Assembly (NCBI GenBank): GCA_000421085.1
Contig: ATWE01000004.1
Coordinates: 261,218 to 325,217, forward strand
Reading direction: 5' to 3'
Length of the DNA: 64,000 bases
From: Ensifer sp. USDA 6670
GTDB taxonomy: Bacteria; Pseudomonadota; Alphaproteobacteria; Rhizobiales; Rhizobiaceae
This document shows, piece after piece, positions 38,803 through 48,753 of this stretch. The position numbers were made by a program, and so were the translations under genes. Numbering within the stretch: position 1 is the first letter of the stretch; each line of letters starts with the position of its first letter. The notes beneath the pieces are model-generated. The model made no database searches, was not told where the DNA came from, and was given only the letters and a program-made list of their open reading frames with translations.

Positions 38803-41800
38803 AGTTCACCAGGCTGCGCCTGCTCGGCTTCAAGTCCTTTGTCGAGCCGACGGAATTCGTCATCGAGCGTGGCCTGACCGGGGTCGTCGGGCCGAACGGC
38901 TGCGGCAAGTCCAATCTTGTCGAGGCGCTTCGCTGGGTGATGGGCGAGAACTCCTACAAGAACATGCGCGCCTCCGGCATGGACGACGTGATCTTTTCCG
39001 GATCCGGCAACCGCCCGGCGCGCAACACGGCCGAAGTCGGCCTGTATCTGGACAACAGCGACCGCACCGCGCCCGCAGCCTTCAACGACAGCGACGAGAT
39101 ACAGGTGACGCGCCGCATCGAGCGCGAGCAGGGCTCGGTCTACCGCATCAATGGCAAGGAAGCGCGCGCCAAGGACGTCCAGTTGCTGTTTGCCGATGCG
39201 TCCACCGGTGCGCGCTCGCCTTCGATGGTGGGTCAGGGCCGTATCGGCGAGCTGATTGCCGCCAAGCCGCAGGCGCGCCGGCAGCTGCTCGAAGAGGCGG
39301 CCGGCATTTCCGGCCTGCATTCGCGCCGTCATGAGGCGGAACTGCGGCTGAAGGCTGCCGAAACCAATCTTGAGCGCCTGGACGACGTCACCTCGCAGCT
39401 CGAAAGCCAGATCGAGAGCCTCAAGCGCCAGGCGCGCCAGGCCAACCGGTTCAAGATGCTGTCGGCGGAAATCCGCCGGCACGAGGCGATCCTGTTCCAT
39501 ACCCGCTGGGTGCAGGCCAAGGAAGCGGAGGCCGAGGCGACCAGTCACCTGAACCAGATCACCGCACTCGTTGCCGAGAAGGCGCAGGCGCAGATGGAAG
39601 CCGCCAAGGCTCAGGCGATCGCGAGCCTCAAGCTGCCGGAACTGCGTGAAGACGAGGCGAAGTTCGCTGCCGGGCTGCAGCGCCTGCAGATCGCTCGCGC
39701 GCAGCTCGAGGAGGATGCCGGCCGGATTCTGCGCCGCCGTGAGGAATTGCAGCGGCGACAGGCGCAACTCGCAGAGGACATCGCCCGCGAAGAGCGGCTG
39801 GTCGCCGACAATGCCGGCATTCTCGCCCGCCTCGATCAGGAGGAGGAAGATCTGCGAGACGCGCTGGCCGAGGCGGACGATCGCGGCGTTCAGGCGCGTG
39901 AAAGGCTCGATGAGGCCAATGAAAAACTTGCGGCGAGCGAAGCCGGTCTCGCCCGCATTACGGCCGAGCGCGCCGAGGCGCAAGCCGCGCGCAACCAGAT
40001 CGAGAGAGCGCTGCGCGATCTCTCCGAGCGGCAGGCGCGCCTCGCACGCCAGCTTGCGGATCAGGGGCGCGAACTCGACGACCTTGACGGTCGGATGGCG
40101 CGGCTCCCCGACCCGGACGAGAAGAGAGGACAGGTGGAGCTTGCGGAGGCGGCGCTGGAGGAGGCCGAGGCCGCCGTCGCCGCCGTCGAAGAGAGCCTCG
40201 GGCAGGCCCGCGCCGATGAAGCCGCCGCACGCCTGCCCGTCGATCAGGCCCGGGCGCGGCTGAACGGCATCGAGACGGAAGCGCGAACGATCCGGCGCAT
40301 GCTGGAGGCGGCCGGCGGCAGCACTTTTCCGGCCGTCGTAGAGGAGATGAAAGTCGAACGCGGCTTCGAAGCGGCGCTTGGCGCGGCTCTTGGCGACGAC
40401 CTCGATTCGCCCCTGGAACAGGCGGCGCCGGCGCACTGGCGTATGCCCGGCGACGATGCCGACGATCCCGCATTGCCGGGTGGCGCCCTGCCTTTGATCG
40501 ATTTCGTCCAGGCACCGGAGGCGCTGAGACGAACGCTCCGGCAGATCGGGATCGTAGAGAGCGACGAGGAGGCGGAGCGACTGCTGCCGCTTCTCAGGAC
40601 CGGCCAGCGGTTGGTGACGAGGCAAGGGGCCGTCTGGAGATGGGACGGCCATGTTACCGGCTCGGAAGCGCCGAGTGCTGCGGCCCTGAGGCTCGCCCAG
40701 AAGAACCGCCTTTCCGAACTGGAAGGTGAAGCGGAGGGGGCGACCGAGGCTTTGCTGAAGGCGGAGGCGCATCTTGCCGCTGCCGGCGCGCGCATCCGTG
40801 CCGAGGACGAGCGGCTGAGGCTTTCGCGCGAGGCACAACGCATGCTTGCGCGGCAGCTCTCCGAGGCGCGCGATGCCCTGGCGGCGGCCGAGCGGGCCTC
40901 CGGCGATCTTTCTCGGCGTCGCGCGGTGCTTGCCGAGACGAAGCTCCAGATCGAGGCGCAGGCCGAGGAGATCGCCGAGGAGGTCGAGGCGGCCAAGGAG
41001 GCCTCTGCCGGTCAGCCGGATATTGCAGAGCTCGACCTGCGGCTGAGTCATCGGACGGCCGAAGTCGCGACCGACCGTGCGGCGGCGGCGGAGGCCCGCG
41101 CTGCACATGACGGTCTCGCACGCGAAAACGACGGGCGCCTCAGGCGGCTTGCGGCCATTGCCGGGGAGCGAGAGACCTGGGCGGCGAGGGCGGCGAGCGC
41201 CGAAGATCACATCGCGACGCTTCGCGAGCGCGAGGCGGAGGCGCGAGAGGAGGTCGAGGAACTGCTCGATGCGCCTGACGAGTTCGACGACAAGCGCCGC
41301 GCGCTGATGAACGAGCTGCAGAAGGCGGAGGCGTCGCGCCGAGAGGCGGCCGACAGACTAGCCGAGGCGGAAAACCACCAACGCGAAGCGGATCGCCAGG
41401 CCGCCACCGCGCTCTCGGAGCTGGCAGAGGTACGCGAAAAGCGCGGCCGCGCCGAAGAGCGGCTTGTTTCTGCGCGGGAGCGGCGTGTCGAGATAGAGGC
41501 GCGCATCCTCGAAGCACTGTCCTGCGCCCCCCATGAAGTGATGCGCCTTACCGGTCTCGGTTCCGACGAAGGGCTACCGGATATGCGCGGCGTGGAACGG
41601 GAACTCGAGCGGCTGAAGATCGAGCGGGAACGGCTCGGCGCCGTCAACCTGCGCGCCGACGAGGAGCAGAAGGAGCTTTCGGAGCGGCTCGCGGCGCTGC
41701 TCAAGGAACGTGACGACGTCATCGAGGCGATCCGCAGATTGAGGAGTGCCATCCAGAGCCTCAATCGCGAGGGCCGCGAGCGGCTGATTGCCGCGTTCGA

Positions 41801-42260
41801 TGTGGTCAATGTGCAATTCCAGCGGCTTTTCACCCATCTTTTCGGGGGCGGCACGGCGGAACTGCAGCTCATCGAGAGCGACGACCCGCTGGAAGCGGGG
41901 CTCGAAATCCTTGCCCGGCCGCCCGGCAAAAAGCCGCAGACGATGACGCTGCTTTCCGGCGGCGAGCAGGCGCTGACTGCCATGGCGCTGATCTTTGCCG
42001 TCTTCCTCACCAATCCGGCCCCGATCTGCGTTCTCGATGAAGTGGATGCGCCGCTCGACGACCACAATGTCGAGCGCTATTGCAACCTGATGGACGAAAT
42101 GGCGGCCTCCACCGAGACCCGCTTCGTCATCATCACCCACAATCCGATCACCATGGCCCGGATGAACCGCCTGTTCGGTGTGACGATGGCGGAGCAGGGG
42201 GTCTCGCAGCTCGTCTCGGTAGACCTGCAGACGGCAGAGCGGCTGCGCGAAGCGGTCTGA
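38799..42260 (+). CDS. smc: Chromosome partition protein SMC
   Basis: An 1153-residue structural-maintenance ATPase that loops and segregates the chromosome with ScpA/ScpB. Walker [10 protein letters not shown] is at residues 31-39; the signature [13 protein letters not shown] and Walker [14 protein letters not shown] lie in the last 120 residues. Two long coiled coils (about 165-490 and 640-1000, Glu/Ala/Arg-rich) flank a compact hinge (about 500-640) with [20 protein letters not shown] 38799 is chosen because [12 protein letters not shown] is the canonical opening; it overlaps the preceding remnant's stop. Confidence 0.96.
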   Translation: MKFTRLRLLGFKSFVEPTEFVIERGLTGVVGPNGCGKSNLVEALRWVMGENSYKNMRASGMDDVIFSGSGNRPARNTAEVGLYLDNSDRTAPAAFNDSDEIQVTRRIEREQGSVYRINGKEARAKDVQLLFADASTGARSPSMVGQGRIGELIAAKPQARRQLLEEAAGISGLHSRRHEAELRLKAAETNLERLDDVTSQLESQIESLKRQARQANRFKMLSAEIRRHEAILFHTRWVQAKEAEAEATSHLNQITALVAEKAQAQMEAAKAQAIASLKLPELREDEAKFAAGLQRLQIARAQLEEDAGRILRRREELQRRQAQLAEDIAREERLVADNAGILARLDQEEEDLRDALAEADDRGVQARERLDEANEKLAASEAGLARITAERAEAQAARNQIERALRDLSERQARLARQLADQGRELDDLDGRMARLPDPDEKRGQVELAEAALEEAEAAVAAVEESLGQARADEAAARLPVDQARARLNGIETEARTIRRMLEAAGGSTFPAVVEEMKVERGFEAALGAALGDDLDSPLEQAAPAHWRMPGDDADDPALPGGALPLIDFVQAPEALRRTLRQIGIVESDEEAERLLPLLRTGQRLVTRQGAVWRWDGHVTGSEAPSAAALRLAQKNRLSELEGEAEGATEALLKAEAHLAAAGARIRAEDERLRLSREAQRMLARQLSEARDALAAAERASGDLSRRRAVLAETKLQIEAQAEEIAEEVEAAKEASAGQPDIAELDLRLSHRTAEVATDRAAAAEARAAHDGLARENDGRLRRLAAIAGERETWAARAASAEDHIATLREREAEAREEVEELLDAPDEFDDKRRALMNELQKAEASRREAADRLAEAENHQREADRQAATALSELAEVREKRGRAEERLVSARERRVEIEARILEALSCAPHEVMRLTGLGSDEGLPDMRGVERELERLKIERERLGAVNLRADEEQKELSERLAALLKERDDVIEAIRRLRSAIQSLNREGRERLIAAFDVVNVQFQRLFTHLFGGGTAELQLIESDDPLEAGLEILARPPGKKPQTMTLLSGGEQALTAMALIFAVFLTNPAPICVLDEVDAPLDDHNVERYCNLMDEMAASTETRFVIITHNPITMARMNRLFGVTMAEQGVSQLVSVDLQTAERLREAV

Positions 42261-42405
42261 CGGCGGTTCTCCGATTTGGTGCACTGCAGCAAAATCTTCG
42301 CCGAGTGCATTTTCAGCACGGAGCATATACTGTAGATCGTCTGGAGGCGGGGTGAGGAATAGCGTGTGCGGTTGTCCGCCCGCATCCCGCTCCAACTTCT
42401 TGGAT

Positions 42406-42457
42406 TCGATCACGTTCATGGTTTTAGGTGGATCCGACCTAAAATCATCGTGATCGA
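42406..42457. promoter_or_regulatory. Nested palindrome between smc and ppdK
   Basis: Outer arms TCGATCACG (42406-42414) and CGTGATCGA (42449-42457); inner arms TTTTAGGT (42422-42429) and ACCTAAAA (42437-42444) around GGATCCG. All arms are perfect. It sits 40 bases before ATG 42498 of ppdK, so it could be an operator, a leader hairpin, or a member of a dispersed repeat family. Confidence 0.6.
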
Positions 42458-42497
42458 GGGGACGGGCTTGGACGGCTGTTTCGGGTGGAGAACAGGC

Positions 42498-45194
42498 ATG
42501 GCGAAATGGGTATATACCTTCGGTGCGGGACAGGCCGAAGGGAGCGCGGAAGACCGCGACCGGCTGGGCGGCAAGGGCGCTAACCTCGCGGAGATGTGCA
42601 ATCTCGGCCTGCCGGTGCCGCCGGGGCTCACAATCGTCACCGCTGCCTGCAACAGCTATCTCGACAAGGGCGGCAGCATGCCCGAGGGTCTGCGCGAGCA
42701 GGTCCGCGAGGGCATCTCCCGGATGGAGAAAATCACCGGACGCGTCTTCGGCGATACCAACCGCCCGCTGCTTCTGTCGGTCCGTTCCGGCGCGCGCGCC
42801 TCGATGCCGGGAATGATGGACACGGTCTTGAATCTCGGCCTTAACGATCAATCCGTGCATGCGCTCGGTCACGACGCCGGCGATGCGCGCTTTGCCTGGG
42901 ACAGTTACCGCCGCTTCATCCAAATGTATGGCGATGTGGTGATGGGGGTGGACCACGAGGTTTTCGAGGAAGTTCTGGAGGACGAGAAGGCGCGCCTCGG
43001 TCACGAGCAGGACACGGAGCTTTCCGCCGTCGAATGGCAGCACGTGATCTCGCGCTACAAGGAGGCGATCGAGGAGGTGCTCGGCGCGCCTTTCCCGCAG
43101 GATCCGGAGATCCAGCTCTGGGGCGCGATCGGTGCCGTCTTTTCAAGCTGGATGAACCCGCGGGCCATCACCTACCGCCACCTTCACGGCATACCGGCCG
43201 CCTGGGGCACGGCCGTCAACGTCCAGGCCATGGTCTTCGGCAATCTCGGCAATTCGTCCGCGACGGGCGTCGCCTTCACGCGCAACCCGTCGACGGGCGA
43301 GAAGGAACTCTATGGCGAGTTTCTCGTCAATGCTCAGGGCGAGGACGTTGTCGCCGGCATCCGCACGCCCCAGAACATCACCGAGGCAGCCCGCATCGCG
43401 TCCGGTTCGGACAAACCCTCCCTGGAAAAGCTGATGCCGGAGGCTTTTACCGAGTTCGAGAAGATCTGCAACGCGCTCGAACGCCACTATCGCGACATGC
43501 AGGACATCGAGTTCACGATCGAGCGCGGCAAGCTCTGGATGCTGCAGACGCGCTCCGGCAAGCGAACGGCCAAGTCGGCGCTGAAGATCGCCGTCGACAT
43601 GGCCGAGGAAGGGCTGATCTCGAAGGAGGAGGCCGTCGCCCGCATCGATCCCGCCTCACTCGACCAGCTTCTGCATCCGACGATAGACCCCCATGCCCGC
43701 CGCGACATTATCGGTTCCGGCCTGCCGGCCTCGCCGGGCGCGGCCACGGGCGAGATCGTCTTCAGCTCCGACGAAGCGGTGCAGGCGGTCAAGGAAGGCC
43801 GCAAGGTCATTCTCGTTCGCGTCGAGACGAGTCCTGAAGACATTCACGGCATGCATGCGGCGGAAGGCATCCTGACGACCCGCGGCGGCATGACCAGCCA
43901 CGCGGCGGTGGTTGCCCGCGGTATGGGTACGCCTTGCGTGTCGGGAGCCGGCAGCATCCGCGTCGACCAGCGAAACGAGCTCCTGATCGCCGCGAGCGTC
44001 ACGCTCCGGAAGGGTGACGTGATCACCATCGACGGCTCCTCCGGCCAGGTCCTGAAGGGCGAGATCCCCATGCTGCAGCCGGAACTTTCGGGCGACTTCG
44101 GCAAGATTATGCAATGGGCCGATGCAAGCCGCCGCATGACCGTGCGCACCAATGCCGAGACGCCGGCGGATGCGCGCGCAGCCCGCTCCTTCGGCGCCGA
44201 AGGCATTGGCCTCTGCCGTACGGAGCACATGTTCTTCGAAGACGACCGCATCAATGTGATGCGCGAGATGATCCTGGCGGAAGACGAAGCAGGACGGCGG
44301 GCAGCGCTTGCCAAGCTTCTGCCCATGCAGCGCTCCGACTTCGTCGAGCTCTTTTCGATCATGCACGGCCTGCCGGTCACGATCCGTCTGCTCGACCCGC
44401 CGCTGCATGAGTTCCTGCCGAAAACCGACGAGGAAATCGCAGAGGTTGCGCGCGTGCTGATGATCGATGCCGCGGAACTGCGTCAGCGGGTCGATGCGCT
44501 TCACGAATTCAATCCGATGCTCGGGCATCGCGGTTGCCGCCTGGCAATCTCCTATCCGGAGATCGCCGAGATGCAGGCGCGCGCGATTTTCGAGGCGGCG
44601 GTCCAGGCCGCCCGCGATACCGGCGCTGCCGTCGTTCCCGAGATCATGGTGCCGCTTGTCGGTCTGCGCGCCGAGCTCGATTACGTCAAGGCGCGGATCG
44701 AGGCGGTCGCCAAGGAGGTCATCGGCGAGGCTGGCGTGAACATCGATTATCTGATCGGCACGATGATCGAGTTGCCGCGGGCGGCCCTCAGGGCGGACAC
44801 GATCGCCGAATCGGCCGATTTCTTCTCCTTCGGCACCAACGACCTGACGCAGACCACCTTCGGCATTTCGCGCGATGACGCAGCCCTGTTCCTGGCTACC
44901 TATCAGCAGAAGGGCATCATCGAGCAGGATCCTTTCGTCTCGCTCGATTTCGAGGGCGTGGGCGAACTGATCCAGATCGCGGCGGAGCGGGGCCGGCGGA
45001 CCAAGAACGGCTTGAAGCTCGGTATCTGCGGCGAGCATGGCGGCGATCCCGCCTCGATTCGCTTCTGCGAGGAAACGGGTCTCGATTACGTCTCCTGCTC
45101 GCCCTTCCGGGTGCCGATCGCGAGACTTGCGGCCGCACAGGCGACGATCAACGGCCGCGAGGTCGCCGAGGTTCAAGCTCTGGCTGCGAGCTGA
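42498..45194 (+). CDS. ppdK: Pyruvate, phosphate dikinase
   Basis: An 898-residue enzyme interconverting pyruvate + ATP + Pi and PEP + AMP + PPi. The N-terminal ATP-grasp domain opens KWVYTFG and GGKGANLAEM; the central swivel domain has the phospho-histidine motif GGMTSHAAVVARGMGTPCVSG near residue 455; the C-terminal PEP/pyruvate barrel has EGIGLCRTEHMFF, GTNDLTQTTFGISRDD and GICGEHGGDPASI. ATG 42498 follows GGAG. Length matches rhizobial PpdK. Confidence 0.97.
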   Translation: MAKWVYTFGAGQAEGSAEDRDRLGGKGANLAEMCNLGLPVPPGLTIVTAACNSYLDKGGSMPEGLREQVREGISRMEKITGRVFGDTNRPLLLSVRSGARASMPGMMDTVLNLGLNDQSVHALGHDAGDARFAWDSYRRFIQMYGDVVMGVDHEVFEEVLEDEKARLGHEQDTELSAVEWQHVISRYKEAIEEVLGAPFPQDPEIQLWGAIGAVFSSWMNPRAITYRHLHGIPAAWGTAVNVQAMVFGNLGNSSATGVAFTRNPSTGEKELYGEFLVNAQGEDVVAGIRTPQNITEAARIASGSDKPSLEKLMPEAFTEFEKICNALERHYRDMQDIEFTIERGKLWMLQTRSGKRTAKSALKIAVDMAEEGLISKEEAVARIDPASLDQLLHPTIDPHARRDIIGSGLPASPGAATGEIVFSSDEAVQAVKEGRKVILVRVETSPEDIHGMHAAEGILTTRGGMTSHAAVVARGMGTPCVSGAGSIRVDQRNELLIAASVTLRKGDVITIDGSSGQVLKGEIPMLQPELSGDFGKIMQWADASRRMTVRTNAETPADARAARSFGAEGIGLCRTEHMFFEDDRINVMREMILAEDEAGRRAALAKLLPMQRSDFVELFSIMHGLPVTIRLLDPPLHEFLPKTDEEIAEVARVLMIDAAELRQRVDALHEFNPMLGHRGCRLAISYPEIAEMQARAIFEAAVQAARDTGAAVVPEIMVPLVGLRAELDYVKARIEAVAKEVIGEAGVNIDYLIGTMIELPRAALRADTIAESADFFSFGTNDLTQTTFGISRDDAALFLATYQQKGIIEQDPFVSLDFEGVGELIQIAAERGRRTKNGLKLGICGEHGGDPASIRFCEETGLDYVSCSPFRVPIARLAAAQATINGREVAEVQALAAS

Positions 45195-45236
45195 CGGTCT
45201 TCGATCTTTGTCCGGAGTTGCGGGCCGTCTCGCCGG

Positions 45237-45485
45237 TCAGCGCCAGTAATAGGGGCCGCGCAAGAAGACGTCGTTGTCATACCGGAAAGCGCGCGCTTCC
45301 GCGCGACGGTCGAGATCTATGCGCTGCAGGCAGGTTGCGAATGCATCGGTGCCCCTTCTGAAGCCGTAGGAGGCGCATGTGTTTTCGTCTCTCGCTCGCC
45401 GTTCCTGCGGCGACATCGACTGGCACGCGGCAAGCACCAGCCCCGCGGCTGCAAGGCCAAACAGTCTCATGGTCATCGTCGTCAT
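45237..45485 (-). CDS. Small lipoprotein of unknown function
   Basis: An 82-residue protein. The signal peptide ends LVLAAC, a lipobox, and the mature part QSMSPQERRARDENTCASYGF has charged helical text with two cysteines (TCASYGF, ATCLQRIDLDRR). AGGAGG seven bases before ATG 45485 makes the start firm. Similar small CASYGF-type lipoproteins are common in rhizobia; role unknown. It converges with ppdK. Confidence 0.8.
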   Translation of the reverse strand: MTTMTMRLFGLAAAGLVLAACQSMSPQERRARDENTCASYGFRRGTDAFATCLQRIDLDRRAEARAFRYDNDVFLRGPYYWR

Positions 45486-45648
45486 CCTTGCCTCCTGATC
45501 GGCACCCGTTCGCGGGGACAGAGACCGAGGGCATTCGGCTGGACGACAGGCATGATAATGCAACGCATAAGACGAAGTCCGTGGGCGCGATTCAACTCGG
45601 CGACATCATGCGCCCGTTGCGCATCGCTGGTCAATCGTCCTACCGAGT

Positions 45649-46038
45649 TCAGATCCGCTCGAGGACGCCGACGAAGGAGTTGGCGAAGCTCCTGAGACCG
45701 GCGGTGCGCTCGCTCGGCTGCTCGACGCGGATGGTGGTGCCGTCCTCAGCGAGACAGATGAACAGGATGATCGGTGTCTTGTCCTCCGCCTGGCCGTGGC
45801 GTACCGCGGCGATCGTCACGCAATCGTCGACTAGACCGGAAGCCGGCAGAATGAAGAGCAGTTCGGCGCCGATGTCGTGAGCCACCTTATGTGTGAAGCC
45901 GACGAAATCGTCCTTGTCGCCGGAAAAGCGGTCGAGCGAAAGCTCCAACTCGAGAAGTGCCATGGGTATTGCAGCTTCGCCGGCCGGGGGTGGAGGGGCG
46001 GGGATGGCGATGTCCATGGTAGACTGCTGTGCGGCCAT
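45649..46038 (-). CDS. Conserved-looking hypothetical protein
   Basis: A 129-residue protein without signal peptide or membrane segment. A Pro/Ala-rich start is followed by a compact alpha/beta domain (ALLELELSLDRFSGDKDDFVGFTHKVAHDIGAELLF, then TIAAVRHGQAEDKTPIILFICLAEDG). GGAGAG before ATG 46038 supports the start; the frame extends to 46281 without a better signal. I do not recognise a family. Divergent from the DUF1499 gene. Confidence 0.65.
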   Translation of the reverse strand: MAAQQSTMDIAIPAPPPPAGEAAIPMALLELELSLDRFSGDKDDFVGFTHKVAHDIGAELLFILPASGLVDDCVTIAAVRHGQAEDKTPIILFICLAEDGTTIRVEQPSERTAGLRSFANSFVGVLERI

Positions 46039-46331
46039 GATGTCTCTCCGTTGATTTGCCGCGCCTCTTGCCGGCGACGACGGCCGATGCCTCCAAATGC
46101 TACAGCGCCGTGTGTCCGGCCAAATAGTGAACCTGAATAGGTGGTTAACGAGAATGGCAAATTTGCGGCACTCGTGTGAGTGGCGCCGCCATATTCGCCG
46201 CCCGCATTCTCTCTTCGGCCTCCATAGGGCGATCTCCATCGCCGATGTGGGAAAGATACGGGTTTGCACTACCCGAGCCATGGTCTAAGAAAGGCGAGGT
46301 CCTTTTCCGCCTCGGGGATTGATTCCGCTAG

Positions 46332-47240
46332 ATGATTGTCCGGTACGAGCGTCCCTATTCCTACGCGGCCCATTGGGCGCGCCGCATCGCCCGCATCGCC
46401 TTCATCGTTTTTCTGCTGTCGCTGCTGTCGCATCGTTTCGGTCCTCTGACGACGCCGCACTTTCTGGCGCTGGCGCTGATCGCCGGCGGCTTGGCTCTCC
46501 TTAGCGTCGTGCTGGCAACGATCGGGCTTACGCGCCTTTGGCAGGTGGCAGCGATCGGCGGCACCGCTTCCGTCTCGGCACTCTTTTACGCCGCGGTTCC
46601 GCTCGGCTTCCTCGGTTATGGGGCGGTACAATACCTGACGCGACCGGCACTCTCCGAGGTCAGTACCGATACCTTGACGCCGCCACCCTGGATCAGGACG
46701 CCGGCAACCGCGGAAAGCTGGCTCGGGCGCAAGCGTGCAGTGACGCGGGAAGACCGCGAGGCGCAGGTTGAAGCCTATCCGGGGCTTACGGGCCGGCGCT
46801 ACGAAGGGGCGCTGGACCGCGTATTCCAGGGCGTGCGCAAGGTCGTCGAGCAGACGCGAATCGCCACCACTGCGGAGTTCGGCGCCGACAACGCGCGGGC
46901 GGATCTCGAAGACCTCGCCGTGCGACCCGAGGCGGACGGGGATGCGAATGCCGGCCCGAACGTGATCCCCGTTCCGACCGCGCGCCCCGCGCAGCTGGTC
47001 GACGACGGCATACCGGGACGGCGATCCAGCGACGTCGTCCTGCAAGGCGAATGGCGGAGCCTTGTCGTCGGTTTCCGGTTCGACGTGCTGATCAGATTGC
47101 GCGAAGAGGCGGAAACGACCTTCGTCGATCTGCGCGTGGCCTCCCGCTACGGCCGCCATGACCTCGGCATGGGAGCCATGTTTGCCGAGAAGTTCCTGCG
47201 CGACCTCGACGCCGAGCTTCTGGGGATCGCGGGCGATTAG
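46332..47240 (+). CDS. DUF1499 domain membrane protein
   Basis: A 302-residue protein. Three transmembrane helices (about residues 20-40, 45-63 and 72-95) precede a soluble domain from about 150 on, with YEGALDRVFQGVRKVVEQTR, a central strand LVVGFRFDVLIRLREEAETTFVDLRVASRYGRHDLGMGA, and a final helix. That arrangement matches DUF1499. Function unknown. ATG 46332 is near a weak GATTCC region. Convergent with the MBL-fold hydrolase. Confidence 0.8.
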   Translation: MIVRYERPYSYAAHWARRIARIAFIVFLLSLLSHRFGPLTTPHFLALALIAGGLALLSVVLATIGLTRLWQVAAIGGTASVSALFYAAVPLGFLGYGAVQYLTRPALSEVSTDTLTPPPWIRTPATAESWLGRKRAVTREDREAQVEAYPGLTGRRYEGALDRVFQGVRKVVEQTRIATTAEFGADNARADLEDLAVRPEADGDANAGPNVIPVPTARPAQLVDDGIPGRRSSDVVLQGEWRSLVVGFRFDVLIRLREEAETTFVDLRVASRYGRHDLGMGAMFAEKFLRDLDAELLGIAGD

Positions 47241-47294
47241 CAAGTGCGCGCGGCTTTCCGCGCCGAATTGCGCCTTTCAGCGGTCCACCCGGCG

Positions 47295-48203
47295 TCACGC
47301 CAGCCGGTACGCGCTGGCGAGCGACGGCGGCCCCTCTGTTTCGACGCGGCCCTGTTCGATGAGGTCTTCGATATGCGCCAGCAGCGAGAGTGCCGCAGCG
47401 CCATGCAGCCGCGGGTCGGTCGAGGCATAGATCACCTTTACCATGTCGGCGATCTGCCGGTCGCCCGCGCGCAGGCGTTCGAGCACTGCGCGCTCGCGCA
47501 TCCTGCGATGTGCCTTCAACGCCCGTAGGAAGGAGGCAGGCTCGTCGACCGGACCACCATGCCCGGGCAGGTAGCGCCGATCGTCGCGCTGCAGCAGCTT
47601 ATCAAGTGAGGCCATGTAATCGGCCATGGCGCCATCCGGCGGCGCGACGATGCTCGTCGCCCAGGCCATCACATGATCGGCGGAAAAGAGGATCCCGGTT
47701 CCATCGAGCGCGAAGGCCATGTGGTTGGCCGTGTGCCCCGGCGTCGCTACCGCCGTCAGGCTCCAGCCGTCGCCTTCGACGCGTGCGCCGTCGCAAAGCG
47801 CGACATCGGGCGCAAAGTCCATGTCCGAACTTTCGGCGAACGGATTGACCTCGCCGGCATGCAGCGGCCGGGCTGCCCGGTGCGGGCCTTCGCCCACAAT
47901 TATCGCGCCGGTCGCCCGGGCGAGCCTGCCGGCGAGTGGAGAATGGTCGCGATGGGTGTGGCTGACGGCGATATGCGTCACTTCGCGACCCCTAAGTGCG
48001 TCCATCAGCGCATGGAAATGCGCCTCGTCCTCCGGGCCCGGATCGATCACCGCGACCGAACGGCGGCCGACGATGTAGCTGTTCGTGCCATGGAAGGTGA
48101 AGGGGCCGGGATTGTTGACGGTGATGCGCTCGACACCCTCTGCTACGCTCACCGCTTCGCCATGGGCGGGCTTGAAATCGAGGTCGAATTCCGGAGCTTG
48201 CAT
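47295..48203 (-). CDS. MBL-fold metallo-hydrolase (LACTB2/RNase-Z-like)
   Basis: A 302-residue cytoplasmic hydrolase. SHTHRDHSPLAG is the HxHxDH zinc motif; a later His (TPGHTANHMAF) and Asp (FSADHVM) complete the di-metal site; LPGHGGP is the last motif. A C-terminal winged helix (AAALSLLAHIEDLIEQGRVE) matches the LACTB2 group, which includes hydrolases and endoribonucleases. Substrate unknown. The 237 bases between its start and tRNA-Gln hold no gene. Confidence 0.87.
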   Translation of the reverse strand: MQAPEFDLDFKPAHGEAVSVAEGVERITVNNPGPFTFHGTNSYIVGRRSVAVIDPGPEDEAHFHALMDALRGREVTHIAVSHTHRDHSPLAGRLARATGAIIVGEGPHRAARPLHAGEVNPFAESSDMDFAPDVALCDGARVEGDGWSLTAVATPGHTANHMAFALDGTGILFSADHVMAWATSIVAPPDGAMADYMASLDKLLQRDDRRYLPGHGGPVDEPASFLRALKAHRRMRERAVLERLRAGDRQIADMVKVIYASTDPRLHGAAALSLLAHIEDLIEQGRVETEGPPSLASAYRLA

Positions 48204-48440
48204 GCCGCTGCTTTCCCTTCTACCCGCCGTTTACGAGCCCGGCGGCAGGACCGGCTTTCTGCCCGGAGCGACCATAGGCCAAAGGCGATGCGGAGGAAAC
48301 CACCCGTTGCTCTCGCGAGCTTGCGGCCCCAAACCCGACGCGATAAATCTGCAGGCGAAACGAAGTTAAGCATTGTGAGCGCGCACGAGCTTTGCTAATC
48401 AGGCGCTCGATTTGGCGAGGAGATTTCCCGCCAGTTTCGT

Positions 48441-48515
48441 TGGGGCGTAGCCAAGCGGTAAGGCAGCGGTTTTTGGTACCGCCATTCCCTGGTTCGAATC
48501 CAGGCGCCCCAGCCA
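48441..48515 (+). tRNA. tRNA-Gln (anticodon TTG)
   Basis: A 75-base cloverleaf with acceptor arms TGGGGCG (48441-48447) and CGCCCCA (48505-48511), discriminator G and encoded CCA. Anticodon stem GCGGT/ACCGC surrounds loop TTTTGGT, anticodon TTG at 48473-48475, reading CAA (and by wobble CAG). T-loop GGTTCGAATCC is standard. Confidence 0.97.
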
Positions 48516-48753
48516 TCCCCCACTTTTTATGGCTCCGCACGGGGCCATGTCGCTCATCATCCCCCTTTCGCCGGCACCGATCTTGCGCGCTCCGGGCTGC
48601 GGGTCCTTGCCAATCCAGGTTGTGGCGAACACCCAATGCCGATTAATCGGCGAGGCGGGTTGGATATTCCGGCTTGCAAACTTATTGTTCGTGCGGACTT
48701 CCCGGGCCCGCCCCGTTCGCGTCCGGCAAATGATAGAGCACTGCGGAACAGGA

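Noticed and set aside
38637-41210. An 857-codon open frame on the minus strand across the first two-thirds of smc
   Set aside because: It is the antisense of a GC-rich real gene: composition is Arg/Leu/Gly-heavy, no motif is recognisable, and smc on the plus strand has all SMC signatures.
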